Part shown: one piece after another, positions 26,903 to 35,821 of the stretch
Position numbering within the stretch: position 1 is the first letter of the stretch
Layout: each line of letters begins with the position of its first letter
Assembly (NCBI GenBank): GCA_020443295.1
Contig: JAGRIJ010000029.1
Span: forward strand, 1 to 36,816
Direction of reading: 5' to 3'
Origin: Alphaproteobacteria bacterium
GTDB lineage: Bacteria; Pseudomonadota; Alphaproteobacteria; Micavibrionales; Micavibrionaceae
DNA: 36,816 nucleotides
Position numbers and translations under genes: made by a program
The notes under the pieces: generated by a model
Seen by the model: the letters and a program-made list of their open reading frames with translations, nothing else
What the model was told of the DNA's origin: nothing
Database searches by the model: none

Positions 26903-28189
26903 ATGAAACCAGCCTCCCGCATTGAAGCGACGATCGACATCCTGAGCAAGGGGCATCTTGCCCGCGTGCCGCTGGATTCCACCGTGGGCGATTACATGCG
27001 CGTGCGGCGCTATATCGGGGCCAAGGACCGCAGCGAAATCGCCGAGCGCGTTTATAACGTGACGCGTGCGCATGCAAGGCTTGGGTGGTGGCTGGAGAAA
27101 AACTCCTCCGAGAATACACCTCGCAACCGCGTCATTGCGTGGCTGGTTTTGGGTGAAGGGTGCGGTATGAAACGGCTGGGGGAACTGTTCGATGGTTCTC
27201 AGTATGCGCCGGATGAATTAACAGAAGCCGAACACGCGCTGATTGCTGCCCTTGAAGGGAAGACACTGGATGAACCAGAAATGTCCGAAGCAGTCCGCGG
27301 AGAATGTCCGCCGGACTTCGAGGTGCGGCTGCGAGAATTGTTCGGCGACCGGTTCCTGCCCGAGATGCAGGCCATGCTGCAGCCCGCGACGCTTGATCTG
27401 CGGGTGAATCTTTTTCTGGCGGAGAAAGAGAAGGTCATAAAGTTTCTGGAAGCGGACAACGTGAAAACGTCTGAAACGCCCTATTCTCCGTGGGGGTTAC
27501 GGTGCGAGGGGAAAGCCTTTCTTTCGCGCACAAAGGCGTTTCAGAAAGGGTGGATCGAGATCCAGGATGAAGGTTCGCAACTGATTTCGTATTTGTGCGG
27601 GGCGAAGCCGGGCATGCAGGTGCTGGATTATTGCGCCGGGGCCGGGGGTAAAACGCTGGGGCTTGCTGCGGCGATGCAGCGCAAGGGCCGGATCGTTGCG
27701 ATGGATACCGATGAAAAGCGCCTGATGAAAGGGCGCGAGCGGTACAAGAAAGCGCAACTTGCGGATATTATCGAGGTGCGGCCCCTTTCCGACGACCGTC
27801 ACAGACGGTGGCTCAAGCGGCAGAAGGGGACGTTCGATATCGTTCTTCTGGATGTTCCCTGCTCGGGGACCGGAACATGGCGGCGCAACCCGGATATGCG
27901 CTGGCGGGTTTACGGGCCGCAGGTCGAAGAACTGACACAGATCCAAGCTGAAATTCTTGAAAAAGCCTCGCCCTGCGTGAAGCCGGGGGGCACGCTTGTC
28001 TACGCGACCTGCTCCTTGCTTCGTGAGGAAAACGAGGCACAGGTGGCCGCGTTTTTGGAGCGGCACCCGGAATTTACCGTTGCCGCCCTGGATGAATCGT
28101 TGGGCCTTGGCAGCCCGTTCATGAGGCTGACCCCGCTGCGGCACGGGACGGACGGATTTTTTGCTGCAGTATTGCGGCGGGGAAGCTGA
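26903..28189 (+). CDS. RsmB/NOP family rRNA (cytosine-C5)-methyltransferase
   Basis: The 428-residue enzyme methylates a cytosine C5 in rRNA, probably 16S. An N-terminal helical domain (about 1-150) is followed by the SAM domain with DYCAGAGGKT at 242-251, VLLDVPCSGTG with C320 and YATCSLL with C370. Those two cysteines are the catalytic pair of the family. The length and N-terminal helices fit RsmB; a close paralogue is not excluded. In several alphaproteobacteria this gene lies between guaB and guaA, as here. The stop is 5 bases from the end of the convergent HAD gene. Confidence 0.93.
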   Translation: MKPASRIEATIDILSKGHLARVPLDSTVGDYMRVRRYIGAKDRSEIAERVYNVTRAHARLGWWLEKNSSENTPRNRVIAWLVLGEGCGMKRLGELFDGSQYAPDELTEAEHALIAALEGKTLDEPEMSEAVRGECPPDFEVRLRELFGDRFLPEMQAMLQPATLDLRVNLFLAEKEKVIKFLEADNVKTSETPYSPWGLRCEGKAFLSRTKAFQKGWIEIQDEGSQLISYLCGAKPGMQVLDYCAGAGGKTLGLAAAMQRKGRIVAMDTDEKRLMKGRERYKKAQLADIIEVRPLSDDRHRRWLKRQKGTFDIVLLDVPCSGTGTWRRNPDMRWRVYGPQVEELTQIQAEILEKASPCVKPGGTLVYATCSLLREENEAQVAAFLERHPEFTVAALDESLGLGSPFMRLTPLRHGTDGFFAAVLRRGS

Positions 28190-28194
28190 GCCCT

Positions 28195-29064
28195 CTAGTC
28201 CTTGTGATGCCCCGAAAGGTGAGCGGGCAACAGACCTTCTTCTCCACCCAAGCTCCAATTGGGACCGTGCTCCTGCAACAGATCCTCTTCATGGTGAAGG
28301 TAGTTATTGACCAGAATGACGGAGGCGATGTCGTTGCGGTCGCGGATGACGATATCGACATAGTCAGGAAGAGTTGCAGGGTCCACCTTTCCGGATTCAT
28401 CGATCAAAACGGTCATCATACCCAGCGCCTTGGCCTGTTTAAGGTTCGCCACGGTGTCTTCCACCATCGCATAATTCACGCCTCTCTCCCAAGGCAGTTC
28501 GGTATCCGGCACACCTATTTTATCCAAAAGCGCAGCATACATGGCAGGGCTCTGGTTCTTGCCGTGGTGTCCCGGGACATCATCCTTATGGATTACATTA
28601 TCGTGAGCGGCGCTGAAGAGATGAGACAGGCGGTTGCTTTCGAGGGAATAATCCGTCCACTCCTCGTTGCCGTGGGTCGCAATATAGAGATTTACCCCTG
28701 CCGACTTAAGGGTAGAAAGCCCCCTTTCGGGCGTATCGGCCCCTTCAAAATAAGTCGTTTCGCGGGTTAATTCCACGAGGTTGTGATAATGGTCGCGGCG
28801 CAGCCGTAGCATGTCGAGCCCGTATTCGTGTTCGAAGATATCAAGAGCGCCCCCATATTGCTTGCGGCTCTGGCCCATCAGATATTCGATTTCCTGTATG
28901 CTGCGGTAGCTGAGCTGGGTTTTTACAGCGCTTACGGCTGCTTGGGTGTGATATTCGGGGGCGTTTTCAGGCTCATGGTAGAGAGTGCCGTCGTTATCGA
29001 AAATCACGCCTTCGATCAAGGCCGTGTGGAGAAACGGATTCTGTTTGTCAAAGAGCACCGCCAT
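28195..29064 (-). CDS. HAD-superfamily hydrolase
   Basis: The 289-residue protein has motif I FDNDGTLY (D23 nucleophile, D25 acid/base), motif II near T130 (IATHG), and motif IV VEDTVANL (E202, D203) followed by KALGMMTVLID. A helical cap lies between motifs I and II, about residues 38-115. It is probably a phosphatase of the pyrimidine 5'-nucleotidase or phosphoglycolate-type group; substrate unknown. No signal peptide is present. The start at 29064 has only a weak ribosome site. A closely related reading start downstream is not obvious. Confidence 0.85.
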   Translation of the reverse strand: MAVLFDKQNPFLHTALIEGVIFDNDGTLYHEPENAPEYHTQAAVSAVKTQLSYRSIQEIEYLMGQSRKQYGGALDIFEHEYGLDMLRLRRDHYHNLVELTRETTYFEGADTPERGLSTLKSAGVNLYIATHGNEEWTDYSLESNRLSHLFSAAHDNVIHKDDVPGHHGKNQSPAMYAALLDKIGVPDTELPWERGVNYAMVEDTVANLKQAKALGMMTVLIDESGKVDPATLPDYVDIVIRDRNDIASVILVNNYLHHEEDLLQEHGPNWSLGGEEGLLPAHLSGHHKD

Positions 29065-29166
29065 CGGTGTTAACCCTGTCTTATTTTCTTATTTATTATT
29101 GTCGACCAGTATTACCTCATAAAAGGTTTATGTCAAAAAATTATTGTTCTCCCGTCCCCTGCGGTG

Positions 29167-30210
29167 TTATTTCTGTTTCAGGATCTTTCGAACTTCAGAA
29201 AGAGCCGGTTTTTCAATACCTTCGCTGTCCCGCAAGCCTAAAGTGCACAGGAAATCCTTAAATTTGCTTTGAAAGTCCTGAGGCCAGCCTGAGGCGGCGT
29301 AGTAGCCCAGAAGATTGTTACAGACACCCGGAGAGAAGTCGTGCAGGGCGAAGACAAATACGGTATCAACCTGCCCGTCTTTCAAAAACACGGGAAGCGC
29401 CGTTTTGAAAAACTCCGCCTGCTTTTCCTTTCCCGATCCTATAAGTGTGCCGGAGGGGAAGCCGATTTCCTGAATTACGATTTTTTTATCGCCCGCGAGC
29501 GATTTCATCTTTTCCAAGTGCTTTGGGATATCCTTAAAATCAAGGATTTTAAAATCTATGACGGGATAGTAGGTGAAGTAGAGAATATCGCTTTTTTCCG
29601 CGAGTTTCTGAATGATCTGCAAACGGTCTTTGAGCGTTCCCTCGAAGGTTACCGTGACCCCTACCGGAATGTCGCCAAAGTACTTGCGGATGACCCGCCT
29701 TGCGGACGTCAGGAAAGAGAGGTAAGGCTCAAGCTCATCCGGATGGCTCTCGAAATACACGTCAACCTCGTTCCCTACTGAAACGCACAGAGGGGCGAGC
29801 TGCTTTTGATCCTTGAGCGCTTTTATGAGCGCTTCGAGCCGTTCCAGAAGTTTTGGATCGTCCCAGCGGCTTGAGGACAGGTCGGGGGGAAGCTCTCTCT
29901 TAATTGTGTTTATGATCTGCAGGTTCAGATAAAGATGTGACATGCCTTCAGAGATCGAATAAAGGGCACCCCCTATCGGCTTATCGAAATCAAAACTTGA
30001 GGGCTGCGGTTCCATTTCCCGCCAATTGGGGGCAAGGAGCGTGGCATTGGCGCCCATCGCCGCAGTGTCTTTTACCGCCTCAACGTAATTTTCAAGTGTC
30101 AGAGTATCCATGTCCTTTGGCAAAGGGACAATTCCGGCGTCGCCTGCCAGGGCCGGAGAGACGAACGGGGCGAAGAAGATCATAAATAGCAGAACGGCGG
30201 TTTTTTTCAT
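29167..30210 (-). CDS. Secreted clan GH-A-like glycoside hydrolase
   Basis: The 347-residue protein has a signal peptide ending SPALA near residue 22. The mature part is a TIM barrel of the clan GH-A type: VSVGNEVDVYF supplies the acid/base E148 after N147, and IVIQEIGFPSG supplies the nucleophile E248. Spacing between the two is normal for the clan. It resembles the endo-galactanase (GH53) and endoxylanase-like groups, but the family cannot be fixed. Its substrate would be a polysaccharide met outside the cytoplasm. The metE terminator lies between this gene and metE, so it is not part of the metE transcript. Confidence 0.8.
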   Translation of the reverse strand: MKKTAVLLFMIFFAPFVSPALAGDAGIVPLPKDMDTLTLENYVEAVKDTAAMGANATLLAPNWREMEPQPSSFDFDKPIGGALYSISEGMSHLYLNLQIINTIKRELPPDLSSSRWDDPKLLERLEALIKALKDQKQLAPLCVSVGNEVDVYFESHPDELEPYLSFLTSARRVIRKYFGDIPVGVTVTFEGTLKDRLQIIQKLAEKSDILYFTYYPVIDFKILDFKDIPKHLEKMKSLAGDKKIVIQEIGFPSGTLIGSGKEKQAEFFKTALPVFLKDGQVDTVFVFALHDFSPGVCNNLLGYYAASGWPQDFQSKFKDFLCTLGLRDSEGIEKPALSEVRKILKQK

Positions 30211-30264
30211 CGTTTAGGGATTGTCATGTCTTACTGCAAGCTTAGTTTAACCACTATACAACAA

Positions 30265-30289
30265 GAAAGCCCGCATGAAGCGGGCTTTC
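30265..30289 (-). terminator. metE terminator
   Basis: A perfect 10-bp stem (GAAAGCCCGC on the plus strand with its complement) closes on a 5-base loop, 28 bases after the metE stop. On the minus strand the stem runs into TTGTTGTATAG, so the uridine tract is short. Confidence 0.75.
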
Positions 30290-30316
30290 CGATAAAAATA
30301 TTATGCCGTATCAGGA

Positions 30317-32659
30317 TCAGGCTGCTTTTGCTTTCGCTTTTGAACGCATCTGATCGGCGGCGGCTACCATATGCTTGAGGGAGTCCTTGACTTCCGGCCA
30401 GCCGCGGGTCTTCAGACCGCAGTCCGGGTTGACCCAGATTTGGCGTTCGTCGAGGTTTTTCTTCGCCTTTTCCAGCAGTTGCACCATTTCGCCCGTATCG
30501 GGAACGCGCGGCGAGTGAATATCATAAACGCCGGGTCCGATTTCGTTCGGGTACTTGTACTCGGTGAAGGCTTCCAGCAGTTCCATCTGAGAGCGGGAGC
30601 ACTCGATGGAAATGACGTCCGCGTCCATGGCACCGATCGAGTCGATGACATCGTTGAACTCGGAGTAGCACATGTGGGTGTGGATCTGGGTTTCATCTTC
30701 GACACAGCAAGAGGTGATGCGGAAATCTTCGACGGCATTATCCAGATAGGCTTTCCAGTCGGCTTTCCGGAGGGGAAGGCCTTCGCGGAAAGCGGCTTCG
30801 TCGATCTGGATCATCTTGATGCCCGCCTTTTCGAGGTCAGCCACTTCGTCGCGGATCGCCAAGGCGATCTGCTTGGAGGTCAGGCTGCGCGGCTGGTCGT
30901 CACGAACGAAGGACCATTGCAGGATCGTGATGGGGCCGGTGAGCATCCCTTTCATGATCTTGTCGGTCTGATCCTGAGCGTACTTGGACCATTCAACGGT
31001 CATCGGATCCGGACGGGAAACATCACCGAAGATGATCGGCGGTTTCACGCAACGAGACCCGTAGGACTGGACCCAGCCGAATTTCGAGAAGGTGAAACCG
31101 GCCAGCTGTTCGCCGAAATATTCGACCATGTCGTTACGCTCGGGTTCGCCGTGTACAAGCACATCAATGCCAACGTCATGCTGGAAATCCACCACTGCAC
31201 GGATTTCCGCCTGCATGGCCTCCTTGTACTGTTTTTCGTCGATCGTTCCGGCTTTGAAATCCGCCCGTGCCTTGCGGATTTCCTTCGTTTGCGGGAAGGA
31301 GCCGATGGTCGTGGTCGGGTAAAGCGGAAGATTGAGCGCCTTGTGCTGGACTTCCTGACGCTTGGAGAAGGGCGACTTGCGCTTCTTCATGTCAGGAGTA
31401 ATGCCCTCCACGCGCTTCTTGACCGCCTGGTCGTGAATACGGGTCGAAGTGCGGCGGTCTTCCTGAACCGCATCGCTTGCCTTCAATTCGTCAGCAATAG
31501 CTTCTTTGCCTCCGTTGACTCCCTTGGCAATCGTTGCGATCTCAGAGAGTTTCTGGGTTGCGAAAGCCAGCCAGCTCTTGATCTGCTTATCCATCTCCTT
31601 TTCGCTGTTAAGATCAACAGGCGTGTGAAGGAGAGAACTGCTCGGGGCCACAAAGACATTGTCGGAACCGAGTTTCGCGACCGCTTTTTCGATCAGCTTG
31701 AGCGATTTAGCGATATCGTTTTTCCAGATGTTCCGGCCATCGACCACACCGACCGAGAGAATCTTTCCGGAGGGGATTTTTCCCAGAGCGGCATCCAGAT
31801 CACGTTCGGCGTTGTTCGCGCCCGTATTTGCCTGACCCGGACCGCGGCACAGGTCAATGTGGAAGGCATCGACAGGGGCTGAGAAGAACGCATCGGCATT
31901 GTCGCGCAGCGTATCGAAGTAGCTTGTCACGAGAATTTTGAGACCCGGAACTGCTTCACGAATTTGCTTGTAGGCGTTCTTGAACGCTTCCTTGTATTGC
32001 GGTTCGAGATCGAGGGCCATGGCCGGTTCATCGATCTGAACCCACTGCGCGCCTGCATCTTTCAGCTTTTTGAGGATTTCAATGTAAACGGGCGTCAGTT
32101 TCGGCGCCAGCGCCTCGCAGCGACAGCTGTCAAATCCAGCCTGCTTTTTACCGATCCGCAGGAACGTAATCGGGCCCACAAGAACCGGGCGAGTTTCGAT
32201 GCCCAGATCCTTTGCTTCCTTATACTGGTCGAAGATTTTCGACGAAGACAGTTTAAAGGAGGTTTTTTCTGTAAATTCGGGAACGATATAGTGGTAGTTG
32301 GTATCGAACCACTTGGTCATTTCCATCGCAGTTACGTCCACGCCACCCTGCTGACGGCCACGGGCCATCGCGAAGTATGTGTCGAGGTCGATATCTTTTC
32401 CGTCCCAGTTATAGCGCTCGGGGATACAGCCCAGCGTACAGATCAGGTCGAGGATCTGGTCATAGAAGGAAAAGTCGTTGGACGGGATATGATCCAGCCC
32501 CGCATCCTTTTGCAGTTTCCAGTTATGCGCGCGCAGGGATTTTCCCGTCGCGAGAAGATCTTTCTGAGAGCTGTTGCCCTTCCAGTAATCTTCGACGGCT
32601 TTTTTCAGTTGGCGCATATCACCAATGCGCGGAAAGCCAAGGTTGGTAGCGAGAACCAT
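30317..32659 (-). CDS. metE: Cobalamin-independent methionine synthase
   Basis: MetE transfers the methyl group of 5-methyltetrahydropteroyl-triglutamate to homocysteine. The 780 residues contain both halves of the family. The N-terminal half begins LATNLGFPRIGDMRQLKKAVEDYW. The catalytic half has YPTTTIGSFPQT and HGEPERNDMVEYF. The zinc ligands H662, C664, E686 and C747 keep the exact spacing of the Escherichia coli enzyme. GGAGGA precedes the ATG. It has its own promoter and terminator and is separated from metF by a PfkB gene. No cobalamin-dependent metH is in the window. Confidence 0.98.
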   Translation of the reverse strand: MVLATNLGFPRIGDMRQLKKAVEDYWKGNSSQKDLLATGKSLRAHNWKLQKDAGLDHIPSNDFSFYDQILDLICTLGCIPERYNWDGKDIDLDTYFAMARGRQQGGVDVTAMEMTKWFDTNYHYIVPEFTEKTSFKLSSSKIFDQYKEAKDLGIETRPVLVGPITFLRIGKKQAGFDSCRCEALAPKLTPVYIEILKKLKDAGAQWVQIDEPAMALDLEPQYKEAFKNAYKQIREAVPGLKILVTSYFDTLRDNADAFFSAPVDAFHIDLCRGPGQANTGANNAERDLDAALGKIPSGKILSVGVVDGRNIWKNDIAKSLKLIEKAVAKLGSDNVFVAPSSSLLHTPVDLNSEKEMDKQIKSWLAFATQKLSEIATIAKGVNGGKEAIADELKASDAVQEDRRTSTRIHDQAVKKRVEGITPDMKKRKSPFSKRQEVQHKALNLPLYPTTTIGSFPQTKEIRKARADFKAGTIDEKQYKEAMQAEIRAVVDFQHDVGIDVLVHGEPERNDMVEYFGEQLAGFTFSKFGWVQSYGSRCVKPPIIFGDVSRPDPMTVEWSKYAQDQTDKIMKGMLTGPITILQWSFVRDDQPRSLTSKQIALAIRDEVADLEKAGIKMIQIDEAAFREGLPLRKADWKAYLDNAVEDFRITSCCVEDETQIHTHMCYSEFNDVIDSIGAMDADVISIECSRSQMELLEAFTEYKYPNEIGPGVYDIHSPRVPDTGEMVQLLEKAKKNLDERQIWVNPDCGLKTRGWPEVKDSLKHMVAAADQMRSKAKAKAA

Positions 32660-32703
32660 AAAATTCCTCCATCTATGGGGCTTTGATACAATAAATCCTG
32701 AAT

Positions 32704-32732
32704 GGGATAGAACGGTTCTGCATAAATATCAA
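32704..32732 (-). promoter_or_regulatory. Candidate metE promoter with inverted repeat
   Basis: On the minus strand TTGATA, a 17-base spacer and TATCCC stand 45-73 bases before the metE start. The perfect inverted repeat AGAAC-G-GTTCT (32709-32719) lies in the spacer and -10 region, where a repressor could bind. No SAM riboswitch was recognised. Confidence 0.35.
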
Positions 32733-32807
32733 GAAAAAAGCGAGAGTCCGGGGGTTTGCGGTAAAAAGGCAAAAGCCGTGTTCATGCAAGATTCAGCCCA
32801 GCTCGAT

Positions 32808-33902
32808 TCAGCCGATGATGTTTTCGGAGATGCCTGGGGTATTGTCGTCACGATCATTGGCAACGGGATCGTTCGCCGCAGGATCGTTAAAGATCGGCTG
32901 AGAGGCCATAAAGGCTTCTATACTGTGCACCCAGTCACGTCCGGGGTGCTGCACGGAGTAGCTTGCGATCCGGCTGGCCCGTTTCAGAGCGGCCACAGGA
33001 TCATCTCCCCTGACTACAAACAGGGCGAAGGCGGCTGTTCTGGCGTCTCCTGTGCCCAGAGGATCAACCACCGGAAATTGCATGACTGGAATTTGGCCCT
33101 TTTCGCCCTGATGATGGGTGAGGACCGGTTCTGTTCCATCGGAAACCGCAACAAAGGTATCGGGATAACGCGAGGAAAGCCTGGAAAAGAGACTGTTGCC
33201 GTTTTTATAAGCCCCCTCAACCATATCGGGCAGGCGCGCCTCTGCAGGAGCCAGAATATAATCGCAGACCTCCAAAGTGCGCTGATATTTCCATGCTGCG
33301 TCATATTTTGTTACCGGATAGTCCATCAGAACCGGAATGCCGGATTCGTGCGCGGCCAGAGCCGCGGCTTCGGAGATTTCCGGGTAATGATGCGTTACGA
33401 TGACAAAGTCCGCACCTTTTACCGCCTGCAGAACCTGTTCCACCACGCCGGGGTCGTAAGGCTCTACCTTTGGCGGCAGCATATGATCGAGAGGGCCCCG
33501 GGTTGTTAACTTGGCCTTTCCGAATTCCTCCATCAGGGAAACGAACCGACCGCCTGAAAAGGAAATCACGGTATTATCATCTATGCGGAAATCCTGATTC
33601 GCCACGAGGTCGCGCATATCCACCCCGACCGATTCCATGCCCTGATAGACTTCATGACGAAGGTTGTAGTCGTGATGCTCGCGCCCGATTTTTGTGAAAA
33701 AAGTCACATGCAGCGGCATGTTTACAGCGCTCGCCAGTTGTTTGAGGGCGATCGCCACGTTCGCGCCCCCACCGCCCACTGCGGAATAAGAATGGTTGGC
33801 ACGGAATTTTCCGTCTTCAATGGAATCGAGATTCGGGTGCAGGCGCACACGATCCATGTTCGTGGCTCCTACTATGACTACGTGTTTTGCTGAATGATCC
33901 AT
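32808..33902 (-). CDS. PfkB family carbohydrate/nucleoside kinase
   Basis: The 364-residue protein has the family N-terminal glycine segment GGGGANVAIALKQL (43-56) and the C-terminal signature VDPLGTGDARTAAFAL, with GTGD at 283-286 supplying the anion hole and catalytic D286. The usual Ala of GAGD is Thr here and the following Phe is Arg, so it is slightly divergent. PfkB kinases phosphorylate sugars or nucleosides; the substrate is unknown. The C-terminus carries an Asn/Asp repeat, NDPAANDPVANDRDDN. It lies between metF and metE on the same strand. Confidence 0.88.
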   Translation of the reverse strand: MDHSAKHVVIVGATNMDRVRLHPNLDSIEDGKFRANHSYSAVGGGGANVAIALKQLASAVNMPLHVTFFTKIGREHHDYNLRHEVYQGMESVGVDMRDLVANQDFRIDDNTVISFSGGRFVSLMEEFGKAKLTTRGPLDHMLPPKVEPYDPGVVEQVLQAVKGADFVIVTHHYPEISEAAALAAHESGIPVLMDYPVTKYDAAWKYQRTLEVCDYILAPAEARLPDMVEGAYKNGNSLFSRLSSRYPDTFVAVSDGTEPVLTHHQGEKGQIPVMQFPVVDPLGTGDARTAAFALFVVRGDDPVAALKRASRIASYSVQHPGRDWVHSIEAFMASQPIFNDPAANDPVANDRDDNTPGISENIIG

Positions 33903-34058
33903 CCGGCGTAATCCACCCCAGAAACTCTATTTTGTTTTTTTGCCAATTTTATGCAAAAAAGATAGCAAACTTTGAGTCCTTTGACCAAAAAGAAAGCTTT
34001 GTGCACCGCAATATGTCGCGGTTTTCGCCTCTATTATCCCAATAATAACGGAAAATAT

Positions 34059-34907
34059 TTAAGAAATTGCCTCGCAGGCTTCCTTAGTGATGTCTGACTT
34101 GTTCAGCGTGTAGTAGTGGATATGATCCACGCCGTTGGCCTTAAGATCGAGGCTTTGTTTTACGAGTAGCTCGATTGCGATTTTTTTCGCTTCTTCCGGT
34201 TTGTCTTCCAGACCCGCGAATTTTTCATGCATCCATTGCGGCACGCCCGCCTGACAACGCTCGGCAAAACTCAGCATCTTCGTAAAGTCATGCACGGGAA
34301 GGAGGCCGGGGCAGATGGGGGTAGTGATCCCCGCCTTGCGGCAGCGTTCGACGAAATCATAGTATACTTTATTGTCGAAGAAAAATTGGGTGATCGCGCG
34401 GGTCGACCCGGCTTCGCATTTTAATTTCAGCGCCTGAATATCCTGATCGAGGGAATTTGCATCCGGGTGTTTTTCGGGGTAGGCGCCGACAGATATTTCG
34501 AAGGGATGGCGGTCGACCAGCCCTTCAACAAAGTCGGAGGTATACTGGAAATACTCGCCGTCCTTATCGAGCGGCCATTCCAGATCGGAGGGCATGTCGC
34601 CGCGCAGGGCGATGATGTGCTTGATGCCCTTGTCCCAGAGACCATCGACATATTCGTAGAGGGCCTGCTTGGTCGTATTGATATAGGTAAGGTGCGAGCC
34701 GATGGGAATGTCCGTTTGCCGCATCATTTTCTCGATGGTCTGGATGGTGCCGTCACGCGTGGTGCCGCCCGCGCCGTAGGTCACAGTCATGTATTTCGGG
34801 TTCAGGGCCACGAGTTCGGGGAAGGCGGACCAGAGCATTTCCGCTGCCTTATCTGTTTTTGGCGGGAAATATTCGAAGCTGTATGTCATTTTTCTGTTTG
34901 CACTCAC
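34059..34907 (-). CDS. metF: 5,10-methylenetetrahydrofolate reductase
   Basis: MetF makes 5-methyltetrahydrofolate, the methyl donor MetE needs. The 282-residue protein has SFEYFPPK with E12 as the catalytic acid, MTVTYGAGGTTRDGT, HIIALRGD, and ITQFFFDN, all typical of the FAD-dependent TIM barrel. I chose the GTG at 34907 because GAGGG lies 8 bases upstream; an ATG at 34889 is also possible, and an upstream start at 34970 would add a stretch unlike the family. metE is on the same strand beyond the PfkB gene. Confidence 0.96.
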   Translation of the reverse strand: MSANRKMTYSFEYFPPKTDKAAEMLWSAFPELVALNPKYMTVTYGAGGTTRDGTIQTIEKMMRQTDIPIGSHLTYINTTKQALYEYVDGLWDKGIKHIIALRGDMPSDLEWPLDKDGEYFQYTSDFVEGLVDRHPFEISVGAYPEKHPDANSLDQDIQALKLKCEAGSTRAITQFFFDNKVYYDFVERCRKAGITTPICPGLLPVHDFTKMLSFAERCQAGVPQWMHEKFAGLEDKPEEAKKIAIELLVKQSLDLKANGVDHIHYYTLNKSDITKEACEAIS

Positions 34908-34997
34908 GGCTTTCACCCTCGCTTTATCTTTGCAAGGCGCGATTACACCATTGTCATGGCGAAAACACAATAAGGATTTGGTGTGTGTGGGGCGAAG

Positions 34998-35699
34998 CTA
35001 AAAGCCCGGTTCATCTCCCACCGGTTCGACGGATGAAGGAGCCTGACGGCGGGCGAAGATGGCACGTTGCTCACGCAGAATGTCGTCTTTCCATTGCGCC
35101 GGCTTTTTGATGCCCGTTGCGAGCGACGCCTGATAGAGCGCATGCGCTTCATTATTGTTCGGGCGGTCATCGTCCTGGCTGGGTTTTGCACTGTCAATCG
35201 TCAGATCGCCTACGATGCGGCTGTGATACCCTGCTTTGTGGAGCGTGACGTGAGAGTTGATCACGCATTCGAGGGCCCAGACTCCGCATACCTTGATTTC
35301 GAGATCCTGATTTCTGGCTTCGGCTTCATCGCGCAGCGCTTCGAAAAAGGTTTCATTGCCGGGGTAGACCCATTGCGCGTCTTTCCAAAGCTCGGAGTCC
35401 ACAGGGTCCGGTGTGAGTTTGTAGAGATCGCCGTATTGCATGACATCGTCGCTTTTCATTTTGACCCAGACGATCATGGCGCCGTTGTCGCGCATTTCAT
35501 CGACGAACGGCTGGATATCGGCAGCGAGAGCGTCCATTCCTGTTTTGCGCTTTTCTTCCCGGTGCAACGCAATCCTGTCGAAAAGTTCGCTGCGCTCGAC
35601 TTTCTCGCCCGGCTCAGGCGGTGCGTTTTTCCACATGCCGTCCTGCATGTCGATCACCAGCACTACAACCATTTTGTCGCGGGGGGCTTGTTCCGCCAT
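34998..35699 (-). CDS. Isochorismatase-family cysteine hydrolase-like protein
   Basis: The 233-residue protein has the family start VVVLVIDMQDGMW with D17, and GVWALECVINSH with the nucleophile C145. The third catalytic residue, a lysine usually found before a [ST]-x-F segment, is not obvious: the matching stretch reads VYPGNETFFEAL. It may therefore be atypical. Members hydrolyse amides such as nicotinamide or N-carbamoyl compounds, or isochorismate. An insert (about 25-60) is longer than usual. ATG 35699 is preferred with AGGGTG upstream; a GTG at 35711 overlaps that site. Confidence 0.82.
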   Translation of the reverse strand: MAEQAPRDKMVVVLVIDMQDGMWKNAPPEPGEKVERSELFDRIALHREEKRKTGMDALAADIQPFVDEMRDNGAMIVWVKMKSDDVMQYGDLYKLTPDPVDSELWKDAQWVYPGNETFFEALRDEAEARNQDLEIKVCGVWALECVINSHVTLHKAGYHSRIVGDLTIDSAKPSQDDDRPNNNEAHALYQASLATGIKKPAQWKDDILREQRAIFARRQAPSSVEPVGDEPGF

Positions 35700-35780
35700 G
35701 TTCTTTTTCACCCTGTCCGGCTTATCGTTTTTTCCAGCTTAATACGGTTTTCATAAAAAAATCAACGGTTTTGCCTCATG

Positions 35781-35808
35781 CCCTGCTTTACAGCCCGTTC
35801 CGGCAGGG
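35781..35808 (+). promoter_or_regulatory. Hairpin in the guaA leader
   Basis: CCCTGC (35781-35786) and GCAGGG (35803-35808) pair around a 16-base loop just upstream of the guaA start. The right arm includes AGGG, the only ribosome-site-like sequence, 13 bases before the ATG. Folding could limit initiation. Confidence 0.3.
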
Positions 35809-35821
35809 TTAAAAAACAAGC

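Noticed and set aside
30371..31882. 503-codon open frame on the plus strand
   Set aside because: It lies entirely antisense to metE, whose catalytic and zinc residues are all in place. The frame is open only because of metE codon bias.
32660..32807. SAM riboswitch upstream of metE
   Set aside because: I looked for the conserved parts of SAM-I, SAM-II and SAM/SAH elements and saw none.
34005..34022. ACCGC/GCGGT stem after metF
   Set aside because: The stem is five bases and the T-run on the minus strand is too distant; a weak terminator is possible but unsupported.
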